Shown: piece after piece, positions 1-6,917 of the stretch
How positions within the stretch are numbered: position 1 is the first letter of the stretch
Layout: the number at the start of each line of letters is the position of its first letter
Source of the DNA: Bacteroidales bacterium
GTDB taxonomy: Bacteria; Bacteroidota; Bacteroidia; Bacteroidales; DYOH01
Direction: 5' to 3'
Length of the DNA stretch: 10,227 nucleotides
NCBI GenBank assembly: GCA_030632545.1
Contig: DAOVUO010000053.1
Location: 1-10,227, forward strand
Translations under genes and position numbers: made by a program
The notes under the pieces: model-generated
What the model was told of the DNA's origin: nothing
Databases searched by the model: none
What the model saw: only the letters and a program-made list of their open reading frames with translations

Positions 1-225
1 AATAAATTTTGGATTGGAGCATCATACCGAACTCCTGCTTCAATTATTGCAATGACGGGTTTTAATAAGGGGGCTTATTCCTTTGGGTATGCTTTTGAAT
101 ATTCGTTAACAGCTATAATGCCTTCATCGTTTGGAACACACTCCGTTATGATTGGATATAATATTTTTAAATCTAGGAATGGGCGGAATGAGGATGGAAT
201 GATTGAATGTCCTGCATATTTTTAA
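1..225 (+). CDS. PorP/SprF-like type IX secretion membrane protein, C-terminal fragment
   Basis: This open frame enters from the left edge and ends at TAA 223-225; only the last 74 residues are visible. The fragment begins WIGASYRTPASIIAMTGF and continues with a SFGYAFEYS segment, a GTHSVMIGY segment and a short polar tail ending CPAYF. The alternation of W-x-G-x-S-Y-R, GYA-x-x-Y-S and G-x-H-x-x-x-x-x-Y matches the last strands of the PorP/SprF family, outer-membrane beta-barrel proteins. The family partners PorK/N/L/M-type components of the type IX secretion and gliding apparatus, and many paralogues sit beside large adhesins. Family assignment rests on recalled motif spacing, so which paralogue this is and what it exports cannot be told. 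It converges on the glutamine synthetase gene and shares its terminator. Confidence 0.75.
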   Translation, partial: NKFWIGASYRTPASIIAMTGFNKGAYSFGYAFEYSLTAIMPSSFGTHSVMIGYNIFKSRNGRNEDGMIECPAYF

Positions 226-262
226 TGTATAGTATTAATTTATACTTGCTATCAATTTTATT

Positions 263-304
263 AAAACTAAAAAGGCGGTCAATTTTGACCGCCTTTTTAG
301 TTTT
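263..304. terminator. Bidirectional intrinsic terminator between convergent genes
   Basis: A 42-nt perfect palindrome has arms 263-282 and 285-304. The core is GGCGGTCAA / TTGACCGCC, flanked by A-runs on the left and T-runs on the right, so each strand shows a GC-rich stem followed by a U-tract. It lies 38 nt after the stop of the PorP/SprF-like gene (+). Its right arm overlaps the stop codon (303-305) of the glutamine synthetase gene (-). This is the classic form of a shared terminator for convergent transcription. Confidence 0.92.
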
Positions 305-2492
305 AATGTGCAAATAGCATTTCTCTATATTTTGGTAATGGCCATAATTCATCTTCAACAATTCGTTCCAGTTTGTCAATTGGGTAACGAATTTCTTCAA
401 AATATGGCTTTACATTATGTGCGTATGCAGCAACACGTTCCTCACAATTTTCAAAATTATTAGCTTTCTTACGTTCTTTTCTCATTTCTTCTACTTTAAG
501 CTTAATCATACTAATAAGTTGTGATATTTCTTTAATTAGAACTAAGCGAGCACTTGCTAATTCCTTAAATTCTTCTGGACTGAAAAGTTCTTTTAATCCC
601 TTTACATTTTCAATTAACGAACTTTGGTATTTAATTGCAGTTGGTACAATATGGTTTAAAGCTAAGTCAGCTAAAACTCTTGACTCAATTTGAAGAGTTT
701 TTTTGTACTTTTCTATACGTACCTCATAACGCGCTTCCATTTCACGAGGACTTAGAACATTCATTTCCTTGAATAAATTAATGTATTTTTCTGCTTTATA
801 GTGTTTTAATGATTCTGTTACATCTTTAATATTCGTTAGATTACGTCTTTCAGCTTCTTCTTCCCATTCTTTACTATAGCCATTTCCTTCAAATATAACT
901 GCCTTTGAATCAATAATATAATTTCTGACTATTTGTAAAATAGCTTCATCTTTTTTAACTCCAGATTGACTTAATTCCTCCACCTCTTTATTAAATGTTT
1001 TTAATTGTTTGGCAACAGCGGTATTAAGTGCAATCATTGGTGCAGCACAATTCCCCGAAGAACCAACCGCTCTGAACTCAAAACGATTACCAGTAAATGC
1101 AAAAGGCGAAGTTCTATTTCTATCTGTATTATCTAAAAGAATTTCTGGAATTTTACCAATATCTAATTTTAGTGCTGTTTTTTCATCAGGAGTCATTGGT
1201 TTTTCTGACACTCTTTTTTCAATATCGTTTAATATATTAGATAGATGGCCTCCTAAAAAAACTGATATAATGGAGGGGGGAGCCTCATTAGCACCTAATC
1301 GGTATTCATTTCCTGCTGAAACAATACTTGCTCTAAGTAAATCTGCGTTTTCATGTACTGCTTTTACTGTATTCACTAAAAAAGCTATAAACTGCATGTT
1401 CGTTTTAGGTTTGTTGCCTGGTTTTAACAGATTAACACCTGTATTAGTAGCTAAGGACCAGTTGTTGTGCTTTGCAGACCCGTTAACTCCTTTAAACGGT
1501 TTTTCGTGAAATAGTACCCTAAATTTATGCTTTCTCGCTGTTCTACGCATTACATCCATTACTAATAGATTGTGATCTACAGCTAAATTGGCTTCTTCAA
1601 AGATTGGAGCACATTCAAATTGGTTTGGAGCAACTTCGTTATGTCGTGTCTTTACAGGAATTCCTAATTTAAATGCTTCTATCTCAAAATCACGCATATA
1701 TGAAGCAACTCTGTCTGGAATAGCACCAAAGTAATGGTCCTCTAATTGTTGATCTTTTGCTGATGCGTGTCCCATGAGAGTTCTGTCTGTTAACATCAAA
1801 TCGGGACGGGCTTTATATAGTGCTTCATCTATTAAAAAATATTCTTGTTCCCAACCTAATGTGGCAATAACTTTTTTTACATCTTTGTCAAAAAGTTGAC
1901 ATGTTTCAGTAGCTATTTTGTCCAATGCTGTTAATGAGCGTATTAATGGTGTTTTATAATCTAGTGCTTCGCCAGTATATGATATAAATATGGTGGGTAT
2001 GCACAGAGTTTTTTCTACTATAAATGCTGGTGACGAAGGGTCCCATGCTGTATAACCTCTTGCTTCAAATGTGTTTCTAATACCACCACTTGGTAAACTA
2101 GAGGCATCTGGTTCTTGTTGTACAAGTTTTTCGCCGTCAAAATTTTCAAATTTATCACCATTTGGTAGAATTTCTAAAAAAGCATCGTGTTTTTCTGCTG
2201 TTGAATCAGTTAATGGATGAAACCAATGTGTATAATGTGTGGCGCCACGTTCTATCGCCCAAGCTTTCATCCCTACAGCTACTTGGTCTGCAATTTTTCT
2301 ATCAATCCTACCACCTTTATCAATTGCTTCTGTAATACGTTCATAAATTTCTTTAGAGAGGTGTTTTTGCATTTTTGTTTTTTCAAAAACATTTTCTCCA
2401 AAATACTCCGAAGGTAGTTCCTTTGGAAAATTCACTTTTACAGGTGTACGTGAGAATTGTGTTTCTAAAGCTTTAAATCTAAAAATAGCCAT
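303..2492 (-). CDS. glnN: Glutamine synthetase type III (GSIII)
   Basis: The 729-aa product is full length for GSIII, the large dodecameric glutamine synthetase that makes glutamine from glutamate, ammonium and ATP in the cytoplasm. The N-terminus (MAIFRFKALETQFSR) is typical of Bacteroidota enzymes. Catalytic-domain motifs appear in the family order: WEQEYFLID at 214-222, HNEVAPNQFE at 284-293, GVNGSAKHNNWS at 335-346, RLGANEAPPSIISVFLG at 398-414 and NRTSPFAFTGNRFEFR at 459-474. A long charged helical C-terminal region (about 540-710) follows, as in other GSIII proteins. The NGS-A-KH segment carries Ala where I recall Gly in most homologues. The start ATG (2490-2492) fits the conserved N-terminus and lies about 30 nt below a TAnnTTTG promoter box. 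It is monocistronic, with its own promoter and a terminator overlapping the stop. Bacteroidota often name this gene glnA or glnN. Confidence 0.97.
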   Translation of the reverse strand: MAIFRFKALETQFSRTPVKVNFPKELPSEYFGENVFEKTKMQKHLSKEIYERITEAIDKGGRIDRKIADQVAVGMKAWAIERGATHYTHWFHPLTDSTAEKHDAFLEILPNGDKFENFDGEKLVQQEPDASSLPSGGIRNTFEARGYTAWDPSSPAFIVEKTLCIPTIFISYTGEALDYKTPLIRSLTALDKIATETCQLFDKDVKKVIATLGWEQEYFLIDEALYKARPDLMLTDRTLMGHASAKDQQLEDHYFGAIPDRVASYMRDFEIEAFKLGIPVKTRHNEVAPNQFECAPIFEEANLAVDHNLLVMDVMRRTARKHKFRVLFHEKPFKGVNGSAKHNNWSLATNTGVNLLKPGNKPKTNMQFIAFLVNTVKAVHENADLLRASIVSAGNEYRLGANEAPPSIISVFLGGHLSNILNDIEKRVSEKPMTPDEKTALKLDIGKIPEILLDNTDRNRTSPFAFTGNRFEFRAVGSSGNCAAPMIALNTAVAKQLKTFNKEVEELSQSGVKKDEAILQIVRNYIIDSKAVIFEGNGYSKEWEEEAERRNLTNIKDVTESLKHYKAEKYINLFKEMNVLSPREMEARYEVRIEKYKKTLQIESRVLADLALNHIVPTAIKYQSSLIENVKGLKELFSPEEFKELASARLVLIKEISQLISMIKLKVEEMRKERKKANNFENCEERVAAYAHNVKPYFEEIRYPIDKLERIVEDELWPLPKYREMLFAH

Positions 2493-2522
2493 GATGCTTT
2501 ATTTTTTTTATGGGTTATGCTG

Positions 2523-2530
2523 CAAAAGTA
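2523..2530 (-). promoter_or_regulatory. Predicted -7 promoter box of the glutamine synthetase gene
   Basis: On the minus strand this reads TACTTTTG, an exact match to the Bacteroidota primary sigma -7 consensus TAnnTTTG. Transcription would begin about 6-7 nt downstream, giving a leader of roughly 25 nt before the ATG at 2492. No TTTG is seen at the usual -33 position. That position is occupied by a GGGG/CCCC dyad, which may mean activator dependence. Confidence 0.65.
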
Positions 2531-2584
2531 TGCATTATTTTTAATATACCCCTATTTTTTATGGGGTGTTTGATTAAAAATGCA
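2531..2584. promoter_or_regulatory. Nested inverted repeat in the upstream region of the glutamine synthetase gene
   Basis: The inner arms are CCCC (2549-2552) and GGGG (2563-2566) around a 10-nt AT spacer. Outside them, TTTTTAAT (2538-2545) pairs with ATTAAAAA (2573-2580), and TGCA occurs at both ends (2531-2534 and 2581-2584). The structure begins directly upstream of the -7 box and covers the expected -33 region. It could be the binding site of a dimeric regulator of nitrogen assimilation. No known consensus is recognised, and AT-rich dyads can arise by chance. Confidence 0.35.
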
Positions 2585-2605
2585 TATTTTGCCTTGTGGA
2601 GTGCC

Positions 2606-2643
2606 ATAAAAAAGCCAATGAATAAATTCATTGGCTTTTTTAT
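2606..2643 (-). terminator. Intrinsic terminator of the 265-aa lipoprotein gene
   Basis: This 38-nt perfect inverted repeat has arms 2606-2623 and 2626-2643. The core is AAGCCAATGAAT / ATTCATTGGCTT, and T-runs flank it on both strands. It lies 23 nt downstream of the lipoprotein stop codon (2667-2669) on the minus strand and separates that gene from the glutamine synthetase promoter. Confidence 0.88.
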
Positions 2644-2666
2644 GTAAAATTTGCTCTTGCGAATTT

Positions 2667-3464
2667 TTAATCACAAGAAATATCTGCTCCAGCTATATCC
2701 CAACAATGCCAAAGCTCATCTTTGAAAGTATTTGGTGCTGCTATTCGTCCATTTTTTTGAGTGTAATTCCATTCAATTTTTGCGTAATTATTGGTTTCAA
2801 CTCCTACAATATTATAATATCTGTCAATTTCTGGATTGTCATTAGCTCCATATATTATGTATGCACCTTTATTCGGATCATCATTAAGTACATTTTCATA
2901 TCTAATAAAGGCAATTGGATCTTCTTCGCTTTTTTCCCAATTAATATTTAAATAGGCCTGTGGATTATCTGGACTTTTGTATAAAGTCCAATTTCCTGCT
3001 GTTTGGTCAACGTTCGATTCACCTGTAAACCAAACAAAGTCTTGATAGCCATTTTCTTGAGATATTCGCATTTCCCAAATAATTTTGTCGTTTTCGTAAA
3101 ATGCATGTAGTTGTGCATTTAATTTAATCATTAAAATAGTCATTTCATATTCCCACATCCAATGATTATCCTCAATGATTTGTACTTCTTGGCTAATTGT
3201 TCCTTTAAAAGCGGCTACAGGAATAGCCATGTTTAGGGCTAGAATTGAATTCCATACACCAATATAAATAGCAGATGTAGCTTTGTTTATAAATGTTATT
3301 GAGCTTGTTTTTTTGTTGTTGAAATCATTGAAATTCATAACAAACGATTCTTCGTCGGGGGGTGCTGGTATTTCAATATCCGATTTATCTTTATCGCATG
3401 AAATAAGTAAAATTGAGAATAAAAATAAACTTGTAAGTTTTAAAATAAATCTGGTGCTTTTCAT
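2667..3464 (-). CDS. Hypothetical lipoprotein, Bacteroidota WHCWD-type
   Basis: The 265-aa product has a clear lipoprotein signal peptide: basic MKSTR, hydrophobic residues 6-21, lipobox LLIS with the modified cysteine at C23, then DKDKSD. An acidic/lysine-rich stretch just after the cysteine is the type of signal linked to surface exposure of lipoproteins in Bacteroidota, so this protein is probably on the outer membrane and may face outward. The mature part is rich in W, Y and N in alternating patterns suggesting beta structure, and it ends with LWHCWDIAGADISCD. The two C-terminal cysteines (C254, C264) could form a disulfide. I recall similar W-H-C-W-D...C endings in uncharacterised Bacteroidota lipoproteins, but no function is known to me. 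It has its own terminator; no convincing promoter box was found upstream. Confidence 0.85.
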   Translation of the reverse strand: MKSTRFILKLTSLFLFSILLISCDKDKSDIEIPAPPDEESFVMNFNDFNNKKTSSITFINKATSAIYIGVWNSILALNMAIPVAAFKGTISQEVQIIEDNHWMWEYEMTILMIKLNAQLHAFYENDKIIWEMRISQENGYQDFVWFTGESNVDQTAGNWTLYKSPDNPQAYLNINWEKSEEDPIAFIRYENVLNDDPNKGAYIIYGANDNPEIDRYYNIVGVETNNYAKIEWNYTQKNGRIAAPNTFKDELWHCWDIAGADISCD

Positions 3465-3785
3465 ATTTCTAAATTAAGTGGATAAGGTACTTTAATTTAG
3501 ACGTTATAAATGCATATTGGGTTGCCTTTATTTAAGTTTATTTTTTGTTGTATATTTTAAAGATATGAATTATTATAATATCTAGTCAATGGTTCGGTAA
3601 GATTTACTAAATTTACTGTTTCAAAACTGTATTCCGCTAGTTATAAACAACATAGTAAATAAAATGGAATTTAGTAAATCTATGGATTTCAGTAGTTTAT
3701 AAAAATTTAACGAAGTATTAATCTACTTGAACACTGTATAAATTACGTAATGTGCTACAAGCATTGTGTAACTGGATTATTATTT
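3465..3785. other. Intergenic region of 321 bp with inverted repeats, no gene
   Basis: No open frame of useful length or RNA gene is visible here. It contains a 14-bp inverted repeat (3600-3681), the 10-bp palindrome ATTACGTAAT (3742-3751), and two phrases, GTTATAAACAAC (3640-3651) and GCATTGTGTAAC (3761-3772), that are imperfect inverted counterparts. The region lies downstream of the 230-aa gene and upstream of the lipoprotein gene, both on the minus strand. It should hold the terminator of the former and the promoter of the latter, but neither is obvious: no TAnnTTTG box is found on the minus strand. Confidence 0.6.
3600..3681. repeat. 14-bp perfect inverted repeat spaced by 54 nt
   Basis: AGATTTACTAAATT (3600-3613) is the exact reverse complement of AATTTAGTAAATCT (3668-3681). 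The whole 82-nt unit could be a small mobile-element relic with terminal repeats, a binding region, or a long-loop hairpin ending the upstream minus-strand gene. No target-site duplication is evident. Only the repeat itself is directly seen. Confidence 0.55.
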
Positions 3786-4478
3786 TTAATCTTGAGTTTC
3801 TTTTTCCTTTTCTTTTGTTTTTTGGTTAGGATACAATACATATTCCTTGTATTTTAGTTCATTTCCGTATTGAGTCCAGTATGTTTTACCAACATGGCTA
3901 TAGCTAACAAGAGTATCATATAATGATTCGGCTAGTTGTTTTCTCTTTTCAGAATATTTTTTTCGTCTTTCTTCAAGTATGTTGTAGTCAAAAATAGCGT
4001 TATTAAGTTTGCTTAGAGTGTTTTTTATTTCTTGATAATTATTTTTGGTAAAACCAAAATTCATTAGTGCTTCAGCATTGTTTTCTGCAAAGCTTATATA
4101 TCTATCTGCTGTTTCAATCAATTCTTCTTCTATTAAATTTGCTATGTTTTTAGCTTTAATGTTTTTATATTTTTCAGAATATTTCCCGAATGCTAATTGA
4201 ACTCTAAGTTGTATGTCTCTAATATTGTTTTTTAATATAATAATTATCGCCTTTTTCCGCTTGGTAACAAGGCTTCTTCCTTTCATTAGTTCTTGATTAC
4301 TAGGTAGTTTTTTTAGTGCATTAATTTTTTTTTCAAATTCAATTTTTTGTTTTTCTTTGATTCCAAATTTTTCAAACATTATAGTATCTCTATGTAGATT
4401 TGAAAGTAAAATAACTGAATATTCGATAAGTTGATTGTATGTAAATCGTAATTTATTGTTTGTCCTATCTTTATTCAT
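3786..4478 (-). CDS. Hypothetical lysine-rich helical protein, 230 aa
   Basis: The product has no signal peptide, no clear membrane segment apart from one short IIIIL run (78-82), and no cysteine. It is rich in K, E and N and predicted by eye to be mostly alpha-helical, with long charged helices at about 33-80, 95-135 and 145-190. The C-terminal part carries LYDTLVSYSHVGKTYW (186-201) and KYKEYVLY (209-216), then a charged tail. I recall a G-K-x-x-W ... K-Y-x-x-Y-V-x-Y ending in a set of uncharacterised, often multicopy Bacteroidota proteins of similar length, so it may belong there. No enzymatic motif is recognised. The start ATG lies about 55 nt below a TATATTTG promoter box, supporting an independent transcript. 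It is divergent from the mutL operon. Confidence 0.8.
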   Translation of the reverse strand: MNKDRTNNKLRFTYNQLIEYSVILLSNLHRDTIMFEKFGIKEKQKIEFEKKINALKKLPSNQELMKGRSLVTKRKKAIIIILKNNIRDIQLRVQLAFGKYSEKYKNIKAKNIANLIEEELIETADRYISFAENNAEALMNFGFTKNNYQEIKNTLSKLNNAIFDYNILEERRKKYSEKRKQLAESLYDTLVSYSHVGKTYWTQYGNELKYKEYVLYPNQKTKEKEKETQD

Positions 4479-4532
4479 CTGAATTTGATTTTTGTTAATT
4501 TATCGAAAAATTTATAAGCTATATTTCATTTG

Positions 4533-4540
4533 CAAATATA
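4533..4540 (-). promoter_or_regulatory. Predicted -7 box of the 230-aa protein gene
   Basis: On the minus strand this reads TATATTTG, matching TAnnTTTG, and lies 54 nt upstream of the ATG at 4478. No -33 TTTG is present at the expected distance. In AT-rich DNA such a match can occur by chance, but its position and orientation are right. Confidence 0.45.
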
Positions 4541-4753
4541 TATAACTTTTTTTGATTTCCTCACTTCTAGTATAAAAAATATCAGAAATATTTTATATTG
4601 CCTTAATAATTGTCTCTGACATCTCTTTTTGTTTTTTTAGATTTTTATAGTGTTGGCATGTCATTACCTTGAGTGTAAGTTATGTCTCATAGTGGTGTTT
4701 GATTAATGTATGACGATTTAATTTGTGCAAGATTACATCTCCCTTTTTTTTAG

Positions 4754-4761
4754 TATCTTTG
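4754..4761 (+). promoter_or_regulatory. Predicted -7 box of the mutL-rhomboid operon
   Basis: TATCTTTG matches the Bacteroidota -7 consensus TAnnTTTG. It is 14 nt before the ATG at 4776, so transcription would begin only about 8 nt before that codon and the mRNA would be nearly leaderless. A TTTG exists at 4722-4725, but its 28-nt spacing is longer than the usual ~20. The box decides the start of the next gene, because the in-frame GTG at 4725 lies upstream of the predicted transcription start. Confidence 0.65.
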
Positions 4762-4775
4762 TCCCAAAATTAGAT

Positions 4776-5054
4776 ATGGGATTGCCAACATTATTTAAAT
4801 TACCAGAGTACAGCAAATTTGAATATCATCCACGTCATTTTAGTCCACAAAAAGAAGCTTTAGAAAAGAGAAAGTCTTTAATTCGTACTGAAGTAGAGCT
4901 TGAGAAAAATGGAAAAACAATTGATTTTTCAAATGGTTTTAAAAGAGATGGTTTTTTTTATCGCCAAGCAAAGGTGGAGAAAAGATCTAATGTACGTCTT
5001 ATTGTCATTATGGCAGTGCTAGTACTTTTCGCATATTTTTTGCTTTATTTCTAA
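4776..5054 (+). CDS. Small tail-anchored membrane protein upstream of mutL
   Basis: Starting at ATG 4776 the product is 92 aa: a conserved-looking basic N-terminus (MGLPTLFKLPEYSKFEYHPR), a helical KEALEKRKSLI stretch, a polar middle, and one C-terminal membrane helix (VRLIVIMAVLVLFAYFLLYF, about 73-92) at the very end. It therefore appears tail-anchored with its body in the cytoplasm. The frame stays open upstream to a GTG at 4725, but that extension overlaps the promoter and is rejected. I recall small proteins with a P-x-x-Y-x-P-R-(H/Y)-(F/Y)-x-x-x-K-E-A-L-E pattern beside mutL in many Bacteroidota, sometimes mislabelled as riboflavin synthase subunit beta. This one has no riboflavin-synthase feature. 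First gene of the operon, with mutL 10 nt downstream. Function unknown. Confidence 0.85.
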   Translation: MGLPTLFKLPEYSKFEYHPRHFSPQKEALEKRKSLIRTEVELEKNGKTIDFSNGFKRDGFFYRQAKVEKRSNVRLIVIMAVLVLFAYFLLYF

Positions 5055-5064
5055 CAAAAATTAT

Positions 5065-6906
5065 ATGTCAGATATAATTCATCTTTTACCTGAGTCTCTA
5101 GCGAATCAAATTGCTGCGGGGGAAGTGATTCAACGTCCTGCTTCTGTGGTTAAGGAACTGCTTGAGAATGCGATAGATGCAGGTGCGGATGAAATAAAAT
5201 TGATAATTAAGGATGCTGGGCGTACTCTAATTCAGGTGATTGACAATGGGCTGGGTATGTCTGAAACCGATGCCAGAATGTCGTTTGAAAGGCATGCTAC
5301 TTCCAAAATTAGCAAGTCGGAGGATTTATTTGCAATTAAAACCCGTGGCTTTAGGGGTGAAGCTCTAGCCTCAATAGCTGCAATTGCTACAGTTGAGCTA
5401 AAAACCCGAAAAGAAAGTGACGAACTAGGTGTTCATATACAAATTGGTGCTTCAGAGCTTAAGAAGCAAGAGCGAGTTCAATGCCCTGTTGGAAGTAATT
5501 TTATTGTTCGCGATTTGTTTTTTAATGTTCCAGCACGTAGAAAATTTTTAAAAAAGAATCAAACCGAAATTAATCATATAATTACTGAACTTCAAAGGGT
5601 TGCTTTGGTTAATGAGAATATATCATTTAGCTTTATCAAAAATGATGAATTAGTTTATGATTGGTTTAAAGCAAATTTGAAACAGAGAATAGCTCAGGTT
5701 ATTAAGAAAAATTCTGTGCAAGGCCTTATTCCGCTGGCAATTGATACCGAAATAGTTAAGATAAGTGGTTTTATAACTAAGCCAGAATTTGCTCGAAAAA
5801 CTTTGACTGATCAATTTTTCTTTGTTAACGGTAGGTTTATGCGACATCCGTATTTTCATAAGGCGATTCAAATAGCCTTTCAAAACCTTATATCACCTGA
5901 CTTACAAGCATCATATTTTGTTTATTTTGAGCTTAATCCATCAGAAATAGATGTGAATATTCATCCTACAAAAACAGAAATAAAATTTTCTGAAGCTCAA
6001 GCTATCTTTCAGATTCTTATGGTTTCAACAAAAGAGGCATTAGGTAAGTACAACATTATGCCTAGTATTGATTTTGACCAGAAAGGAAATTGGGGAATAG
6101 AATCACCAAAGGATGGTCAAGCTATTATAATGCCCGAAGTTGAGTATAACTCAAATTATAATCCTTTTGACAAAGAACCAAACTTTGAAGAGAAAAATCA
6201 TCATCAGTCGGTAAATAAATCGCCTCAGAACTGGGAGCTTTTATACCAAGATTTTGAGAAAAATGTGGATGGGGAAAATGGAAAGGAGCAGGTTTCTACT
6301 TTTAGTTCTAAACTTTATGAGGATGAGGCTGAAACGAGCATGACGAATAATCAAAGTTTTTGGCAATTAAAGAAGGACTATATTCTTACATCAGTAAAAT
6401 CTGGTTTAATGCTAATTCACCGACGAAGAGGTTTTGAACGTATTTTATTTGATGATTATTTACAAGATTTAGAAGCCAATAATTTGAGCAATCAGCAGTT
6501 ACTTTATCCTGAGGAAATTGAATTGTCATCTAAAGAGTTAAAGCTTTTAGAACATCACAATAGTATTTTGGGGCATATTGGTTTTGATTGCAGTTTTGCT
6601 TCTAATCGTATGATAATAAATGGTCTACCTCAGGGAATTAGTGTTTCTGAAATCCCTTTTTTGTTGGATGAATTGTTTATTGCCCTTGAAAATGGTATCG
6701 AGAATTTATCGGAAATAGTTAATAATAAGCTTGCTAATGTATTGGCAAAAGCTGGTTCTTATGGTAAAAGTAAATATATGAGCGAATTGGAAATGCAAGA
6801 CTTATCAGCCAAGTTGTTTTCCAGTACTTCACCTAATTTTACTCATGATGGAAAGAAGATAATTAAGATTCTATCATTAGATGAAATTCGAAATTTTTTT
6901 AAATAA
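5065..6906 (+). CDS. mutL: DNA mismatch repair protein MutL
   Basis: The 613-aa product is normal length for MutL, the ATP-driven linker that couples MutS mismatch recognition to excision. The N-terminal GHKL ATPase is intact: NQIAAGEVIQRPASVVKEL (14-32) with catalytic E31 and Mg-binding N35, DNGLGM (60-65), RHATSKI (76-82) and GFRGEALASI (95-104). VNGRFMRHP (254-262) and NIHPTKTEIKF (298-308, lysine K303) complete the transducer domain. A polar linker (about 345-430) leads to the C-terminal dimerisation domain (about 430-613). At the place of the DQHA(X)2E(X)4E endonuclease motif the protein reads HRRRGFERILFD (452-463): D, Q, H and A are all replaced, only the first Glu is kept and the last is Asp. 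The CPHGRP-type zinc motif is also absent (NFTHDGKK). It is predicted to lack nicking activity. Tightly spaced operon member. Confidence 0.97.
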   Translation: MSDIIHLLPESLANQIAAGEVIQRPASVVKELLENAIDAGADEIKLIIKDAGRTLIQVIDNGLGMSETDARMSFERHATSKISKSEDLFAIKTRGFRGEALASIAAIATVELKTRKESDELGVHIQIGASELKKQERVQCPVGSNFIVRDLFFNVPARRKFLKKNQTEINHIITELQRVALVNENISFSFIKNDELVYDWFKANLKQRIAQVIKKNSVQGLIPLAIDTEIVKISGFITKPEFARKTLTDQFFFVNGRFMRHPYFHKAIQIAFQNLISPDLQASYFVYFELNPSEIDVNIHPTKTEIKFSEAQAIFQILMVSTKEALGKYNIMPSIDFDQKGNWGIESPKDGQAIIMPEVEYNSNYNPFDKEPNFEEKNHHQSVNKSPQNWELLYQDFEKNVDGENGKEQVSTFSSKLYEDEAETSMTNNQSFWQLKKDYILTSVKSGLMLIHRRRGFERILFDDYLQDLEANNLSNQQLLYPEEIELSSKELKLLEHHNSILGHIGFDCSFASNRMIINGLPQGISVSEIPFLLDELFIALENGIENLSEIVNNKLANVLAKAGSYGKSKYMSELEMQDLSAKLFSSTSPNFTHDGKKIIKILSLDEIRNFFK

Positions 6907-6917
6907 ATTTAATTAAT

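Noticed and set aside
173..400. Minus-strand open frame running through the convergent terminator
   Set aside because: It overlaps the strong bidirectional terminator, the PorP/SprF-like tail and the end of the glutamine synthetase gene; no family resemblance.
1009..1509. Long plus-strand open frame inside the glutamine synthetase gene
   Set aside because: It is antisense to conserved GSIII catalytic motifs, and its translation resembles no family. It is a by-product of the coding strand's composition.
2519..2537. Possible sigma-54 promoter (TTTTGCA as the -12 element) for the glutamine synthetase gene
   Set aside because: The GG of the -24 element is absent at the required distance, and the same bases form a perfect TAnnTTTG box.
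2631..2951. Plus-strand open frame with hydrophobic, cysteine-rich translation
   Set aside because: It begins within the terminator stem and is antisense to the lipoprotein gene, which has a signal peptide and lipobox; the plus-strand product is low-complexity I/F/S.
3742..3751. ATTACGTAAT palindrome as an operator
   Set aside because: A 10-bp AT-rich palindrome downstream of a gene has no positional link to a promoter, so it is mentioned only as part of the intergenic description.
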